DNA from: Croceibacterium selenioxidans
GTDB taxonomy: Bacteria > Pseudomonadota > Alphaproteobacteria > Sphingomonadales > Sphingomonadaceae
Assembly (NCBI RefSeq): GCF_018599195.1
Contig: NZ_JAHFVK010000001.1
Span: forward strand, 434,001 to 498,000
Direction of reading: 5' to 3'
Length of the DNA: 64,000 nt
Position numbers and translations under genes: made by a program
Notes under the pieces: model-generated
Database searches by the model: none
Seen by the model: the letters and a program-made list of their open reading frames with translations, nothing else
What the model was told of the DNA's origin: nothing
Shown: positions 7,447 through 15,607 of the stretch, in pieces
Layout: every line of letters starts with the position of its first letter
Numbering within the stretch: the first letter of the stretch is position 1

Positions 7447-8559
7447 ATGACTGATCCTGCCGCTGACCTTCTCCCTGAAGGGCTTGAAGACCGTCTGCCG
7501 CAAAGCACTGCGGCGGTAGCGCGCATCGAACGCGCGGTGCTCGGCGTCCTCGATGCGCACGGGTATGATCGCGTACGTCCGCCGCTGATCGAATTCATGC
7601 AATCGATGGCTCGGCGCATGGACGGAGTAAAGACCCGTCATCTGTTCCGCTTCGTCGATCCCAAGAGTTTGCGTACGCTGGCTCTGCGATCGGACATGAC
7701 CGTGCAGGTCGGGCGCATCGCCGCGACCGGCCTGGCCAATGCATCGCGCCCCTTGCGGCTGTGCTACGCCGGCCAGGTCGTCAAGATTGCCGGCAGTCAA
7801 CTCGATCCGCGGCGGGAAAATCTCCAACTGGGGGCCGAGCTTATCGGCAGCGATTCTGTCGCTGCCGCCGCCGAGATCGTCGAATTGGCGATTGCCTCGC
7901 TAGAAGCGGCCGGCGCCACGGGAATTTCGGTCGACTTCACCTTGCCGGATCTGGTCGATACCCTCGCGGTGCAGGAATTTCCGCTCACGCCCGAGCAAGT
8001 CGTGGCCGTGCGGCGCGAGCTCGACGCGAAGGACGCGGGTGGATTGAAAGAGGCGGGTGGGGAAGCCTACCTGCCGCTGCTCTACGCTAGCGGACCGTTC
8101 GACGAAGCGATCGAAAAGCTTGCCGGAATCGACACCGTCGGTGTGCTTGCCAGCCGGATCGAAGGGCTGCGGCAGATCGCGCATCGCGTTAGCGGCCGCG
8201 CTCGGTTGACGCTCGATCCCTCCGAACGTCATGGGTTCGAATACCAATCGTGGTTCGGGTTCACGCTTTATGCCGACGGCGTACGCGGCACGCTGGGCCG
8301 GGGCGGCACTTACAGCATCGGCGGCACGGACGAGGCGGCCACCGGCTTTTCGCTTTATCCCGAAGAACTGGTCGAAGCCGTCAAGGCCGAAGAGCCCAGG
8401 CAAAACACTGTGTTCCTGCCGTTGGGTCACGATCCGGCCGCGGGTGCGAAGCTGCGCGCCGAAGGTTGGCGCACGGTTGCGGCGCTGTCTGAGGCCGACG
8501 ATCCAGCGCGGCTCGGTTGCTCGCATCGGCTTGAAGGAACCGCTCCCGTCGCCATCTAA
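7447..8559 (+). CDS. hisZ: ATP phosphoribosyltransferase regulatory subunit
   Basis: A 370-residue paralogue of histidyl-tRNA synthetase that lacks aminoacylation capacity and activates the short form of HisG, the first enzyme of histidine biosynthesis. Class II synthetase-like core features are present (motif-2-like RPLRLCYAGQVVK, and RGGTYSIGGTDEAATGFSLY near the end), while the C-terminal tRNA anticodon domain is missing. hisG is not in this window. The order hisZ - membrane protein - purA is tight, with the next gene 84 bases downstream. Confidence 0.9.
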   Translation: MTDPAADLLPEGLEDRLPQSTAAVARIERAVLGVLDAHGYDRVRPPLIEFMQSMARRMDGVKTRHLFRFVDPKSLRTLALRSDMTVQVGRIAATGLANASRPLRLCYAGQVVKIAGSQLDPRRENLQLGAELIGSDSVAAAAEIVELAIASLEAAGATGISVDFTLPDLVDTLAVQEFPLTPEQVVAVRRELDAKDAGGLKEAGGEAYLPLLYASGPFDEAIEKLAGIDTVGVLASRIEGLRQIAHRVSGRARLTLDPSERHGFEYQSWFGFTLYADGVRGTLGRGGTYSIGGTDEAATGFSLYPEELVEAVKAEEPRQNTVFLPLGHDPAAGAKLRAEGWRTVAALSEADDPARLGCSHRLEGTAPVAI

Positions 8560-8643
8560 CGGCAGTTGAGCCACCGCCACCCGGAGCCTAGTGTTCTTAC
8601 GGGTAATGCACGTTGGAAGGCTGTCGCTAGAGGTCGCACGCAG

Positions 8644-9051
8644 ATGAAAGACCGGATCCTCGCAGAGCCAGCCTTCGGCCTGGGCGTTCTGGTATGGATC
8701 GTGGCGGCTACGCTGTTTCCCTACCAGCTGGGGATGAGCAATGCCCCATTCCTGGCCTTCATCCTCTATCTGACGATAGCCGGCCACTTGCTCGCGGTAG
8801 CCGATGCTCTTTTCAACTCGGCCACCTACCGATCCTTTGGTGACGTCGCTTTCCAGGGACTGTTCTGGGCAATCGGCCTGTCTATTCCGGCATTTGCGGC
8901 GTTCCTGATCGGCGCTTCGACCGCACCTGTGACAGTGGCCTTCGAGGACGACCTTTGCCGCATGGCCGGCTTCTCCCACATCGAGGGTCACCCCGAGGCT
9001 GCCCTTGAAGAAGCGCTCGAGCCTACGGAGGGTTGCGAGACTGAGAGTTGA
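8644..9051 (+). CDS. Small integral membrane protein, unknown function
   Basis: A 135-residue protein with three likely membrane segments (around residues 12-28, 35-58 and 70-95) and an acidic cytoplasmic tail (PEAALEEALEPTEGCETES). The start at 8644 is chosen because the frame upstream of MKDRILAEP is hydrophilic and not conserved-looking. I do not recognise the family. It sits between hisZ and purA on the same strand and could be cotranscribed with hisZ. Confidence 0.65.
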   Translation: MKDRILAEPAFGLGVLVWIVAATLFPYQLGMSNAPFLAFILYLTIAGHLLAVADALFNSATYRSFGDVAFQGLFWAIGLSIPAFAAFLIGASTAPVTVAFEDDLCRMAGFSHIEGHPEAALEEALEPTEGCETES

Positions 9052-9095
9052 ACCGGCCGAAATGTCGGTCTGTGTGCCTTGCCCTTGATCGCCAA

Positions 9096-9120
9096 GCGGC
9101 CTAGGGCCGCGCGGGTTTTT
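9096..9120 (+). terminator. Weak terminator-like hairpin upstream of purA
   Basis: GCGGCC (9096-9101) and GGCCGC (9105-9110) form a short stem. It is followed by five more bases and then TTTTT at 9116-9120. The gap before the T-run makes termination uncertain. It could separate hisZ transcription from purA. Confidence 0.35.
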
Positions 9121-9143
9121 GCACGCAGGAAGGCACGTCTCCT

Positions 9144-10433
9144 TTGGCCAACGTTACCGTGATCGGCGCCCAGTGGGGCGATGAGGGCAAGGGCAAGATC
9201 GTCGACTGGCTGGCAAGCCGGGCAGACGTGGTCGTGCGCTTCCAGGGTGGCCACAATGCCGGGCATACGCTGGTTGTCGGCAATACGACCTACAAGCTCA
9301 GCCTGCTTCCCTCCGGGATCGTCACCGGCACCTTGTCGATAATCGGCAACGGCGTGGTGCTCGATCCTTGGGCGCTCAAGGCGGAGATTGAGCGGCTTGA
9401 AGGGCAGGGCGTGAAGATCACCCCGGCGAACCTCGCGATCGCCGACAACTGCCCGCTGATCCTGCCTGTTCACAGCGAACTCGACGTCATGCGCGAAGCG
9501 GCCGCGGGCAAGGGCAAGATCGGCACTACCGGGCGCGGCATCGGCCCGGCTTACGAAGACAAGGTCGGACGTCGTGCGATTCGCGTGTGCGACCTGGCCC
9601 ACCTTCACGAACTCGAACCGCAGCTCGACCGTCTCTGCGCTCACCACGATGCCTTGCGCGCCGGCTTTGGCGAACCACCGATCGACCGGGCGGCGCTGAA
9701 GGAAAAGCTCCGGGAGATTGCCCCCTTCGTGCAGCAGTACTCGCAGCCGGTGTGGATGCGCCTGCGGGAAGAGCGCAAGAAGGGCTCGCGCATCCTGTTC
9801 GAAGGTGCGCAGGGCGTGCTGCTCGACGTCGACCACGGGACTTATCCGTTCGTCACCAGCTCCAATACGGTCAGCGGTTCGGTCGCCTCGGGTAGTGGCC
9901 TCGGCCCCGGATCGGCCGGCTTCGTGCTCGGCATCGTCAAAGCTTACACCACTCGCGTCGGTTCGGGCCCGTTCCCGACGGAATTGTTCGATGCCGATGG
10001 CCAACGCCTGGGAGAGCGGGGGCACGAGTTCGGTACGGTCACGGGGCGCCAGCGCCGTTGCGGCTGGTTCGATGCGGTCCTGGTGCGGCAGAGTTGCGCC
10101 ATCAGCGGCGTGACCGGCGTCGCGCTGACCAAGCTCGACGTGCTCGATGGCTTCGAAAAGATTCGCATCTGCACCGGCTATCGCCTCAAGGGCGAGGTGA
10201 TCGATTACCTGCCGGCCAATGCCGCCGATCAGGAAGCGCTCGAACCGGTTTACGAGGAAATGGACGGCTGGAGCGAGACCACCGCCGGCGCGCGTCGCTG
10301 GGCGGACCTCCCGGCCCAGGCGATCAAGTACATCCGCCGGATCGAGGAACTGATCGAGTGTCCTGTCGCTTCTGTCTCGACCAGCCCGGAGCGAGACGAT
10401 ACCATCCTGGTGCGCGACCCGTTTGAGGGTTGA
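9144..10433 (+). CDS. purA: Adenylosuccinate synthase
   Basis: A 429-residue enzyme joining IMP and aspartate with GTP, the first committed step to AMP. The N-terminal signature [14 protein letters not shown] carries the P-loop-like glycine motif and catalytic Asp13. The catalytic His lies in GGHNAGHT. The mid motif [14 protein letters not shown] and the C-terminal [14 protein letters not shown] are also intact. Length is normal. The start is TTG at 9144, with AGGAAGG upstream; no ATG or GTG is available before the conserved N-terminus. Confidence 0.96.
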   Translation: MANVTVIGAQWGDEGKGKIVDWLASRADVVVRFQGGHNAGHTLVVGNTTYKLSLLPSGIVTGTLSIIGNGVVLDPWALKAEIERLEGQGVKITPANLAIADNCPLILPVHSELDVMREAAAGKGKIGTTGRGIGPAYEDKVGRRAIRVCDLAHLHELEPQLDRLCAHHDALRAGFGEPPIDRAALKEKLREIAPFVQQYSQPVWMRLREERKKGSRILFEGAQGVLLDVDHGTYPFVTSSNTVSGSVASGSGLGPGSAGFVLGIVKAYTTRVGSGPFPTELFDADGQRLGERGHEFGTVTGRQRRCGWFDAVLVRQSCAISGVTGVALTKLDVLDGFEKIRICTGYRLKGEVIDYLPANAADQEALEPVYEEMDGWSETTAGARRWADLPAQAIKYIRRIEELIECPVASVSTSPERDDTILVRDPFEG

Positions 10434-10469
10434 GCCTGAAAGCCACTGCGCGGAGAGATTGCTGCCCCA

Positions 10470-11201
10470 ATGACATCCCGCGAAAAGACAAGCTTTCTTC
10501 CGCTGGAGACGATCGGTCCCGATCGTCCCCTGTCGGAAAAGGCCCTCACCATAGCCTGGGGTGCGATCCAGTGGCCGTGGCTGCTGCGGAGCCTGTGGGG
10601 CGGCAAGCTGGCCGACAAGCAGGCGCTGCTCGACAAGCTCGGCTTGCCGCATGACGCGCTGCCTCACCTCGGCAGCTGGAAAGCCGACACCTGGTTCCTT
10701 TGGCGCATGGTCGAAGCGATCGAGAAGCTGCGCCCGCGCGAGGTGGTGGAACTGGGCTGCGGCGCCTCAACGCTGGTGCTGGGCAAGGCGCTGGAGATCA
10801 ACGGCGGCGGGCGCTTGACGAGTTTCGATCAGCACGCCGATTTCGTGGTGTCGACCGGCCAATGGCTGGAAAGCCATGGCGTGCAGGCGAACATGCGCCA
10901 CGCGCCTCTGGTGGAAGATCGGTCGGAATGGTCTCACACCTGGTATGAGCTTGGCTCGGTCCCGCGCGAGATCGACTTGCTGGTTATCGACGGTCCGCCC
11001 TGGTCGCTCAACCCGTTCATCCGCGGACGTGCCGAACTCCTGTTCGACCGCATCGTGCCGGGCGGGATGATCCTGCTCGACGATGCGGCCCGACCCGGAG
11101 AGCGCGTGGTGGCCCAGCGTTGGCGGCGCGACTGGCCCGACTTCCGCTTCACCCTGCTTCCGGGCGCCAAAGGCACGCTGGTCGGCGAACGGCTTCGTTG
11201 A
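10470..11201 (+). CDS. Class I SAM-dependent methyltransferase
   Basis: A 243-residue protein with a Rossmann-type methyltransferase fold. The SAM-binding motif I is VVELGCGASTLVLGKAL at about residue 91. The acidic ribose-binding position follows in RLTSFDQH, and motif IV is IDLLVIDGPPW. It resembles the small-molecule methyltransferase group (Methyltransf_24 type). The substrate cannot be told from sequence. It lies between purA and an L,D-transpeptidase with a 36-base gap on each side, so cotranscription is likely but no shared pathway is implied. Confidence 0.8.
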   Translation: MTSREKTSFLPLETIGPDRPLSEKALTIAWGAIQWPWLLRSLWGGKLADKQALLDKLGLPHDALPHLGSWKADTWFLWRMVEAIEKLRPREVVELGCGASTLVLGKALEINGGGRLTSFDQHADFVVSTGQWLESHGVQANMRHAPLVEDRSEWSHTWYELGSVPREIDLLVIDGPPWSLNPFIRGRAELLFDRIVPGGMILLDDAARPGERVVAQRWRRDWPDFRFTLLPGAKGTLVGERLR

Positions 11202-11237
11202 TTGCGCGGCAGCAGCGGCATCGGGCATAAAGGGCCC

Positions 11238-11735
11238 ATGCGCTGGATCCGGCTGCTTTCACTTTCCCTTGCCCTGGCCGGATGCGGACCGGCCCAGGCC
11301 GAAGTCGAAGACCTGCCGCTGGCCGACTATGTGCGGGTAGACAAGTCGGAGCGGGTCCTGACGCTCTATTCCGGCGGCAAGCCCTACCGCACTTACCAGG
11401 GCTTGCAGCTTGGCGACGCGCCGCAGGGTCACAAGCGATTCGAAGGCGACGAGAAGACGCCCGAGGGTGTCTACTCTATCGATTACCGAAACCCGCAGAG
11501 CGCCTATTACCTGAGCCTGCACATCTCCTATCCCAACGCTACCGACACCCAGTTCGCCCGCTCGCGCGGCCGATCTCCCGGCGGGGCGATCTTCATTCAC
11601 GGACAACCGAACTGGCTTCCCGAGGGCCGGCTTCCGGGGGACTGGACCGATGGCTGCATCGCTCTCGAAAACAACGAGATTGCCGAGCTTTGGCAACTCG
11701 TTCCGGACGGCACGCCGATTGAGATAACGAGCTGA
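11238..11735 (+). CDS. L,D-transpeptidase family lipoprotein
   Basis: A 165-residue YkuD-domain protein with a lipoprotein-like signal (SLALAGCG). The catalytic block is IFIHGQPNWL followed by DWTDGCIALEN, with the nucleophilic Cys and the upstream His. The usual Ser before Gly-Cys is Asp here (TDGC). Family members form 3-3 cross-links in peptidoglycan, attach lipoproteins, or hydrolyse such bonds; the short DpaA/YafK-like subset is often a hydrolase. Start chosen at 11238, where the signal sequence begins. Confidence 0.85.
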   Translation: MRWIRLLSLSLALAGCGPAQAEVEDLPLADYVRVDKSERVLTLYSGGKPYRTYQGLQLGDAPQGHKRFEGDEKTPEGVYSIDYRNPQSAYYLSLHISYPNATDTQFARSRGRSPGGAIFIHGQPNWLPEGRLPGDWTDGCIALENNEIAELWQLVPDGTPIEITS

Positions 11736-11741
11736 AAATAC

Positions 11742-11769
11742 TTGACTTGTTGGATTTTGTTCCTATGAT
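11742..11769 (+). promoter_or_regulatory. Sigma-70-like promoter for the MarR-type gene
   Basis: TTGACT at 11742-11747 and TATGAT at 11764-11769 are separated by 16 bases in a locally AT-rich stretch. A GGAGGA ribosome site follows at 11780-11785 and the start codon is at 11790, giving a leader of only about 14 bases. It is one of the clearest promoters in the window. Confidence 0.6.
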
Positions 11770-11789
11770 GTTCTCATCTGGAGGAACTG

Positions 11790-12782
11790 ATGCCGCAAGC
11801 CGATTTTCCCTACGCCTCCTTAGAGGAGCAGGCCGCCGGACCAGCCGGAATGCGACTTGCCGTGTCGATCTTCGCCGATCGGGAACAGGTCAGGGACCAG
11901 ATTCGTGATGACACCATGGCGGCGGGCATGGCCCTTCGCGAATGTGGGCCCGTGGCGGCTTTGTTCGATGGGGAGGCGCGGCCTATCGGGGAAGTCGTAC
12001 TGGTCGATTGCCCGCGAGCCGATGCGCCGGTTCTGGCGGCCTTGTCGCGGTTGGACTTGCGCGTGCACTCGGCGGCGCATCTGATCGTTTCCACCTCGAT
12101 CGAGGCGCTGGATGACGTGTTTGCCTGTTGTGACCAGTCAGACGCGCAGATTCTGGTGGACCCGAGCCGGGCCGATCGCATCATTGCCCTGGGGCGGGCG
12201 CTCACTCGATTTTCCAATCTCCGCCTCAGAGAACTATCGGAAGAGGACCGCGTCACTTTGCTGCGGCTGATCGAACAGGTCGGCGAAATTGCTCAACGTC
12301 TCGACCAGTTCGGCGTGGGGCACGCTGCGATCTTTGGAGAAGGAAAGGCGTTCCGCGTCGAAAGCCCCGGTTCGGATTTTGCCGCGCAGGGGGGCAAAGG
12401 AAGCAAAAGGCTGGCTTCGGGCGTCAGCCCCACGTTGCCCGACGCACGGACGATCCGGCGGATCATTCGCAACCGTCACGCGCGGACGCGGTTTTTCGAC
12501 GGCGCGCTGTTTGCCGACCCCGCCTGGGACATCCTGCTCGATCTCACGGCGGCCCGGATCGAGAGCGTCCGCGTCTCGGTGACTTCGCTCTGCATCGCGA
12601 GTGGAGTGCCGCCGACCACCGCCCTGCGGTGGATTGGCCAGATGATTCAAGCCGGGCTGTTGCATCGGAACGAAGACGATGCGGACCGCCGGCGCGCCTT
12701 CATCGCCTTGACCGATCGCGCCGCCCACATGATGGCCCGTTATTTCGCCGAGGTTGGGAGAAGTACGGCCAAGTTGACTTAG
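11790..12782 (+). CDS. MarR-type winged-helix regulator with N-terminal extension
   Basis: A 330-residue protein. The C-terminal part (about residues 230-325) reads as a MarR-like winged helix: VSVTSLCIASGVPPTTALRWI for the HTH and RNEDDADRRRAFIALTDRA for the wing. The first about 160 residues are a separate alpha/beta domain with receiver-like strand patterning (VSIFADREQVRD, VVLVDCPRADAP) but no clear phospho-acceptor set. Combined proteins of this kind are frequent in sphingomonads. It has its own promoter and precedes the metal-chelate uptake operon by 86 bases, so it could control that operon; this is inference. Confidence 0.72.
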   Translation: MPQADFPYASLEEQAAGPAGMRLAVSIFADREQVRDQIRDDTMAAGMALRECGPVAALFDGEARPIGEVVLVDCPRADAPVLAALSRLDLRVHSAAHLIVSTSIEALDDVFACCDQSDAQILVDPSRADRIIALGRALTRFSNLRLRELSEEDRVTLLRLIEQVGEIAQRLDQFGVGHAAIFGEGKAFRVESPGSDFAAQGGKGSKRLASGVSPTLPDARTIRRIIRNRHARTRFFDGALFADPAWDILLDLTAARIESVRVSVTSLCIASGVPPTTALRWIGQMIQAGLLHRNEDDADRRRAFIALTDRAAHMMARYFAEVGRSTAKLT

Positions 12783-12868
12783 CCTGCGCTGGACCTTCGC
12801 TGACGGTCGGAGGATAAGCGCCCGCCAATGGATATCCGACGAACTTAGAGACAGGAGCGGCGCAAGGC

Positions 12869-13756
12869 ATGTGTTGGGGGAGGCTTTGGTTCGGCGCCGT
12901 TGCGGCCTGCCTCACGGTGCTCGCTTGCATGACGGCTGCTGCTTCAAGCCGAACGGACGGGCGCCTTCCCGATGGCAAGCCTCAACGCATCATGTCCACG
13001 AACATGTGCAGCGATATTCTGCTTCTGATGCTGGTGCCGAAAGATCGGATAGCCTCGATCACCTACCTCGCGCACGATCAGGTGGAGGTCCTGATGCCGG
13101 GTGCAGACGCCGGTGTCGCGATCAACCACGGTTCGGCCGAGGAGGTCGTTGCACAACACCCCGACTTGATCCTCGCGAGCCCCTGGTCGGCCTCAGCAAT
13201 GCGGCGCCTGGCAGGCAAGGTGCGGGCACCGTTGATCGAAATCGAGGCCGCCAACAGTTTCGACGATATCCGGCGCATCACCCGGCAGGTCGGGAGGGCA
13301 GTTGGGGAACCTGGACGGGCCGAAGTGCTGATCGCCGAAATGGACGCCAAGCTCGCCCTGCTCGATCGGGACCGACCCACGCGTCCGATCGAGGTCGCGG
13401 CCTGGAGCAGTGGCGATACCGTACCCGGTGCGGGCACCCTGACCGATGAGATCATCCGGCGAGCCGGCGCGGTCAACCTCGCGCGGCGCATGCCCGATGC
13501 AAGCTATTCAACCTTCGGTGTCGAGGAGCTTCTGGCCGCGCGACCCGATGCGATAATGCGCGGCGAAGACCGCTACGACGGTCCTGCCCTGCGCGACGCG
13601 GTGTCGGAACACCCGGCGATCCGCAAGGCCTACGCCGGACGGCGAATTTCCTACCCGGCCTCGCTCTATGCCTGCGGCCTGCCGCAATCGGCCGACGCCG
13701 CACTTCAATTGCGCGCGGCGCTGGCCAAAGTCCCACAAGGCGGTGTGAGGTGGTAG
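12869..13756 (+). CDS. Periplasmic binding protein of a metal-chelate/corrinoid ABC transporter
   Basis: A 295-residue helical-backbone (class III, BtuF/FhuD/HutB-like) substrate-binding protein with an N-terminal signal peptide ending near AAASS. The conserved opening (PQRIMSTNMCSDILLLML) and the long linking helix are visible. It heads a run with an FecCD-type permease, an ATPase and a BtuB-like TonB receptor, so it likely hands a TonB-imported chelate (cobamide, haem or siderophore) to the inner membrane. No cobalamin riboswitch is visible upstream. The 3' end overlaps the permease start by seven bases. Confidence 0.85.
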   Translation: MCWGRLWFGAVAACLTVLACMTAAASSRTDGRLPDGKPQRIMSTNMCSDILLLMLVPKDRIASITYLAHDQVEVLMPGADAGVAINHGSAEEVVAQHPDLILASPWSASAMRRLAGKVRAPLIEIEAANSFDDIRRITRQVGRAVGEPGRAEVLIAEMDAKLALLDRDRPTRPIEVAAWSSGDTVPGAGTLTDEIIRRAGAVNLARRMPDASYSTFGVEELLAARPDAIMRGEDRYDGPALRDAVSEHPAIRKAYAGRRISYPASLYACGLPQSADAALQLRAALAKVPQGGVRW

Positions 13757-14736
13757 GCCGCGCGGCCTGGCCGCTGCTGACAGCCGTGCTTCTCGTGGTC
13801 GGCGTGCTGCTCTCGCTTGGCACTGGAAGGGTATGGCTCGACCCTGCGGTACTGGCGGGCAGCCTGTTCGAACCGAAGCCCAATCTGCCCTGGCTGATCC
13901 TGTCCGAACTTCGCATGCCCCGCACCGTCCTTGCGGTCCTCGCGGGAGCTACGCTCGGCCTCGCGGGCGCCGCACTGCAGGGCCTGTTGCGCAATCCGCT
14001 TGCCGAGCCCGGCCTGCTCGGGGTCTCGCCGGGTGCAGCGCTTGGTGCTGTGATTGCAATCTATTTTGGTCTTTCGGGCTCCTTCGCCCTGGCCACGCCC
14101 ATGCTCGGGATTGCCGGCGCCCTGGCTGCCGCCTCGTTGACCTTAATGGCAGGGAGGGGCGGTACCTTGACCATGATCCTCGCCGGTGTGGCAGTCTCGG
14201 GCCTGATGGCAGCGGGGCTCAGCCTCGCCCTTAATTTCGCTCCCAACCCCTATGCGGCCTACGAGATGACGATCTGGCTGCTCGGCTCGCTCGCGGACCG
14301 GGATTGGAGCCAGGTTCTGTTGGCCGCGCCCTTCATCCTTGCCGGCTGGGTCTGCCTGGCATTGACCGCCCGCGACCTCGACGCGCTGACCTTGGGCGAG
14401 GCGCAAGCGCAAAGCCTCGGGATCGATCTCTCGCGCACGCGCTTTTTGGCACTTGCCGGTACGGCGCTCTCTGTAGGAGCGGCCACGGCCGTGACGGGAA
14501 CCATCGGCTTCATCGGTCTGCTGGCGCCGCACCTCGTCCGGCCGTTCGTGGGGCATCAGCCAAGCCGGGTTCTGCTCCCCTCTGCCCTGTTCGGGGCGAT
14601 CCTTCTGCTGTTCGCCGACGTCGCGACGCGGATCATTCCGACGGCCCAGGAAGTGAAGTTGGGCGTGTTGACGAGCCTCGTGGGTACGCCCTTCTTCTTC
14701 TGGCTCGTTGCCCGGCTGAGGCGAATGTCGCCATGA
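13750..14736 (+). CDS. FecCD-family ABC transporter permease
   Basis: A 328-residue integral membrane protein of the BtuC/FecD/FhuB family with about nine or ten membrane helices. The family signatures are clear: LRMPRTVLAVLAGATLGLAG, GLLRNPLAEPGLLGVSPGA and GFIGLLAPHLVRPFVGH (the ATPase-coupling loop). The start is GTG at 13750, inside the end of the binding-protein gene; the stop overlaps the ATPase start as ATGA. The tight coupling implies one polycistronic unit. Confidence 0.9.
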   Translation: MVGRAAWPLLTAVLLVVGVLLSLGTGRVWLDPAVLAGSLFEPKPNLPWLILSELRMPRTVLAVLAGATLGLAGAALQGLLRNPLAEPGLLGVSPGAALGAVIAIYFGLSGSFALATPMLGIAGALAAASLTLMAGRGGTLTMILAGVAVSGLMAAGLSLALNFAPNPYAAYEMTIWLLGSLADRDWSQVLLAAPFILAGWVCLALTARDLDALTLGEAQAQSLGIDLSRTRFLALAGTALSVGAATAVTGTIGFIGLLAPHLVRPFVGHQPSRVLLPSALFGAILLLFADVATRIIPTAQEVKLGVLTSLVGTPFFFWLVARLRRMSP

Positions 14737-15515
14737 GCCGGATCGAAGCCGAGGCGGTCACTGTCGAGCGGGCGGGGCGAGCCATCGTCGACGGTGTGAA
14801 CTTGCAGATCGAAAGCGGTCAGTTGGTCGCCCTTATCGGTCCGAATGGCGCAGGGAAGTCGACGCTGCTGTCGCTCCTCGCAGGATTGCTGCGGCCCGAT
14901 GGCGGCTCGGCGAAGCTCGACGGCGCCGCGCTCACTTCGATCGATCGCCGCAAGCTCGCTCAAGTCCGCGCCTACTTGCCGCAGAATCCCCGCGCCGAAT
15001 GGCCGGTATCGGTCGAACGGCTCGTGGCGCTCGGGCTGCTGCCCCAGCTGCCGGCATTTGGTGGGCTTCCTGCTCACATGCATGCGCGGGTGGCCATGGC
15101 CCTCGAGGCGGCCGACCTGACAAACCATCGCGACCAGCCCGCGACGACGCTATCGGGTGGCGAACTTGGCCGCGCCATGCTCGCGCGCGCGCTGGTGGGC
15201 GATCCAGAGGTTCTCCTGGTCGACGAACCGCTAGCCGGCCTCGACCCGCGACACGCGCTCGATGGGATTATCCGCCTCCGCGCTCTCGCCGATGAGGGGA
15301 AGCTCGTTATCGCCTCGCTTCACGACCTGACGCTGGCCGCCCGCTATGCCACGCACGTGGCGGTGATGAGCGGCGGGAAGCTTGCCGCCTTCGGTCCAAC
15401 GTCCCTGACACTGACCGCCGCGCTTTTGCGCCAGGTGTTCGAGGTGGACGCGTGCGTCACCGGCGCCGGCACCCCCACGGCAACAGTCGATTTCGTCCCG
15501 CAAGCCGCGTTGTAA
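14733..15515 (+). CDS. ABC transporter ATP-binding protein (metal-chelate type)
   Basis: A 260-residue ATPase. Walker A is GPNGAGKST at residues 36-44, the Q-loop is AYLPQNP, the ABC signature is TLSGGELGRAMLARAL, Walker B is EVLLVDEPLAGLD and the switch His is in IASLHDLTLA. It belongs to the BtuD/FecE/HmuV group. The start overlaps the permease stop (ATGA). The final 20 residues extend past the usual domain end. It energises uptake with the two preceding genes. Confidence 0.92.
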   Translation: MSRIEAEAVTVERAGRAIVDGVNLQIESGQLVALIGPNGAGKSTLLSLLAGLLRPDGGSAKLDGAALTSIDRRKLAQVRAYLPQNPRAEWPVSVERLVALGLLPQLPAFGGLPAHMHARVAMALEAADLTNHRDQPATTLSGGELGRAMLARALVGDPEVLLVDEPLAGLDPRHALDGIIRLRALADEGKLVIASLHDLTLAARYATHVAVMSGGKLAAFGPTSLTLTAALLRQVFEVDACVTGAGTPTATVDFVPQAAL

Positions 15516-15607
15516 CGACGGCATTACCGTAAATAACTTTGCAGAGAGGAGCGTTCGGCGGCATCGGCGGCGGCGATCATTGCGGCAAAGCAGAATTCAG
15601 GGGATTC

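Noticed and set aside
12769-12782. AAGTTGACTT at the end of the MarR-like gene as another copy of the dispersed repeat
   Set aside because: It matches only AAGTTGAC, is within coding sequence, and lacks the neighbouring modules.
12783-12868. Possible cobalamin riboswitch before the uptake operon
   Set aside because: The gap is only 86 bases and no B12-box-like core could be found by eye.
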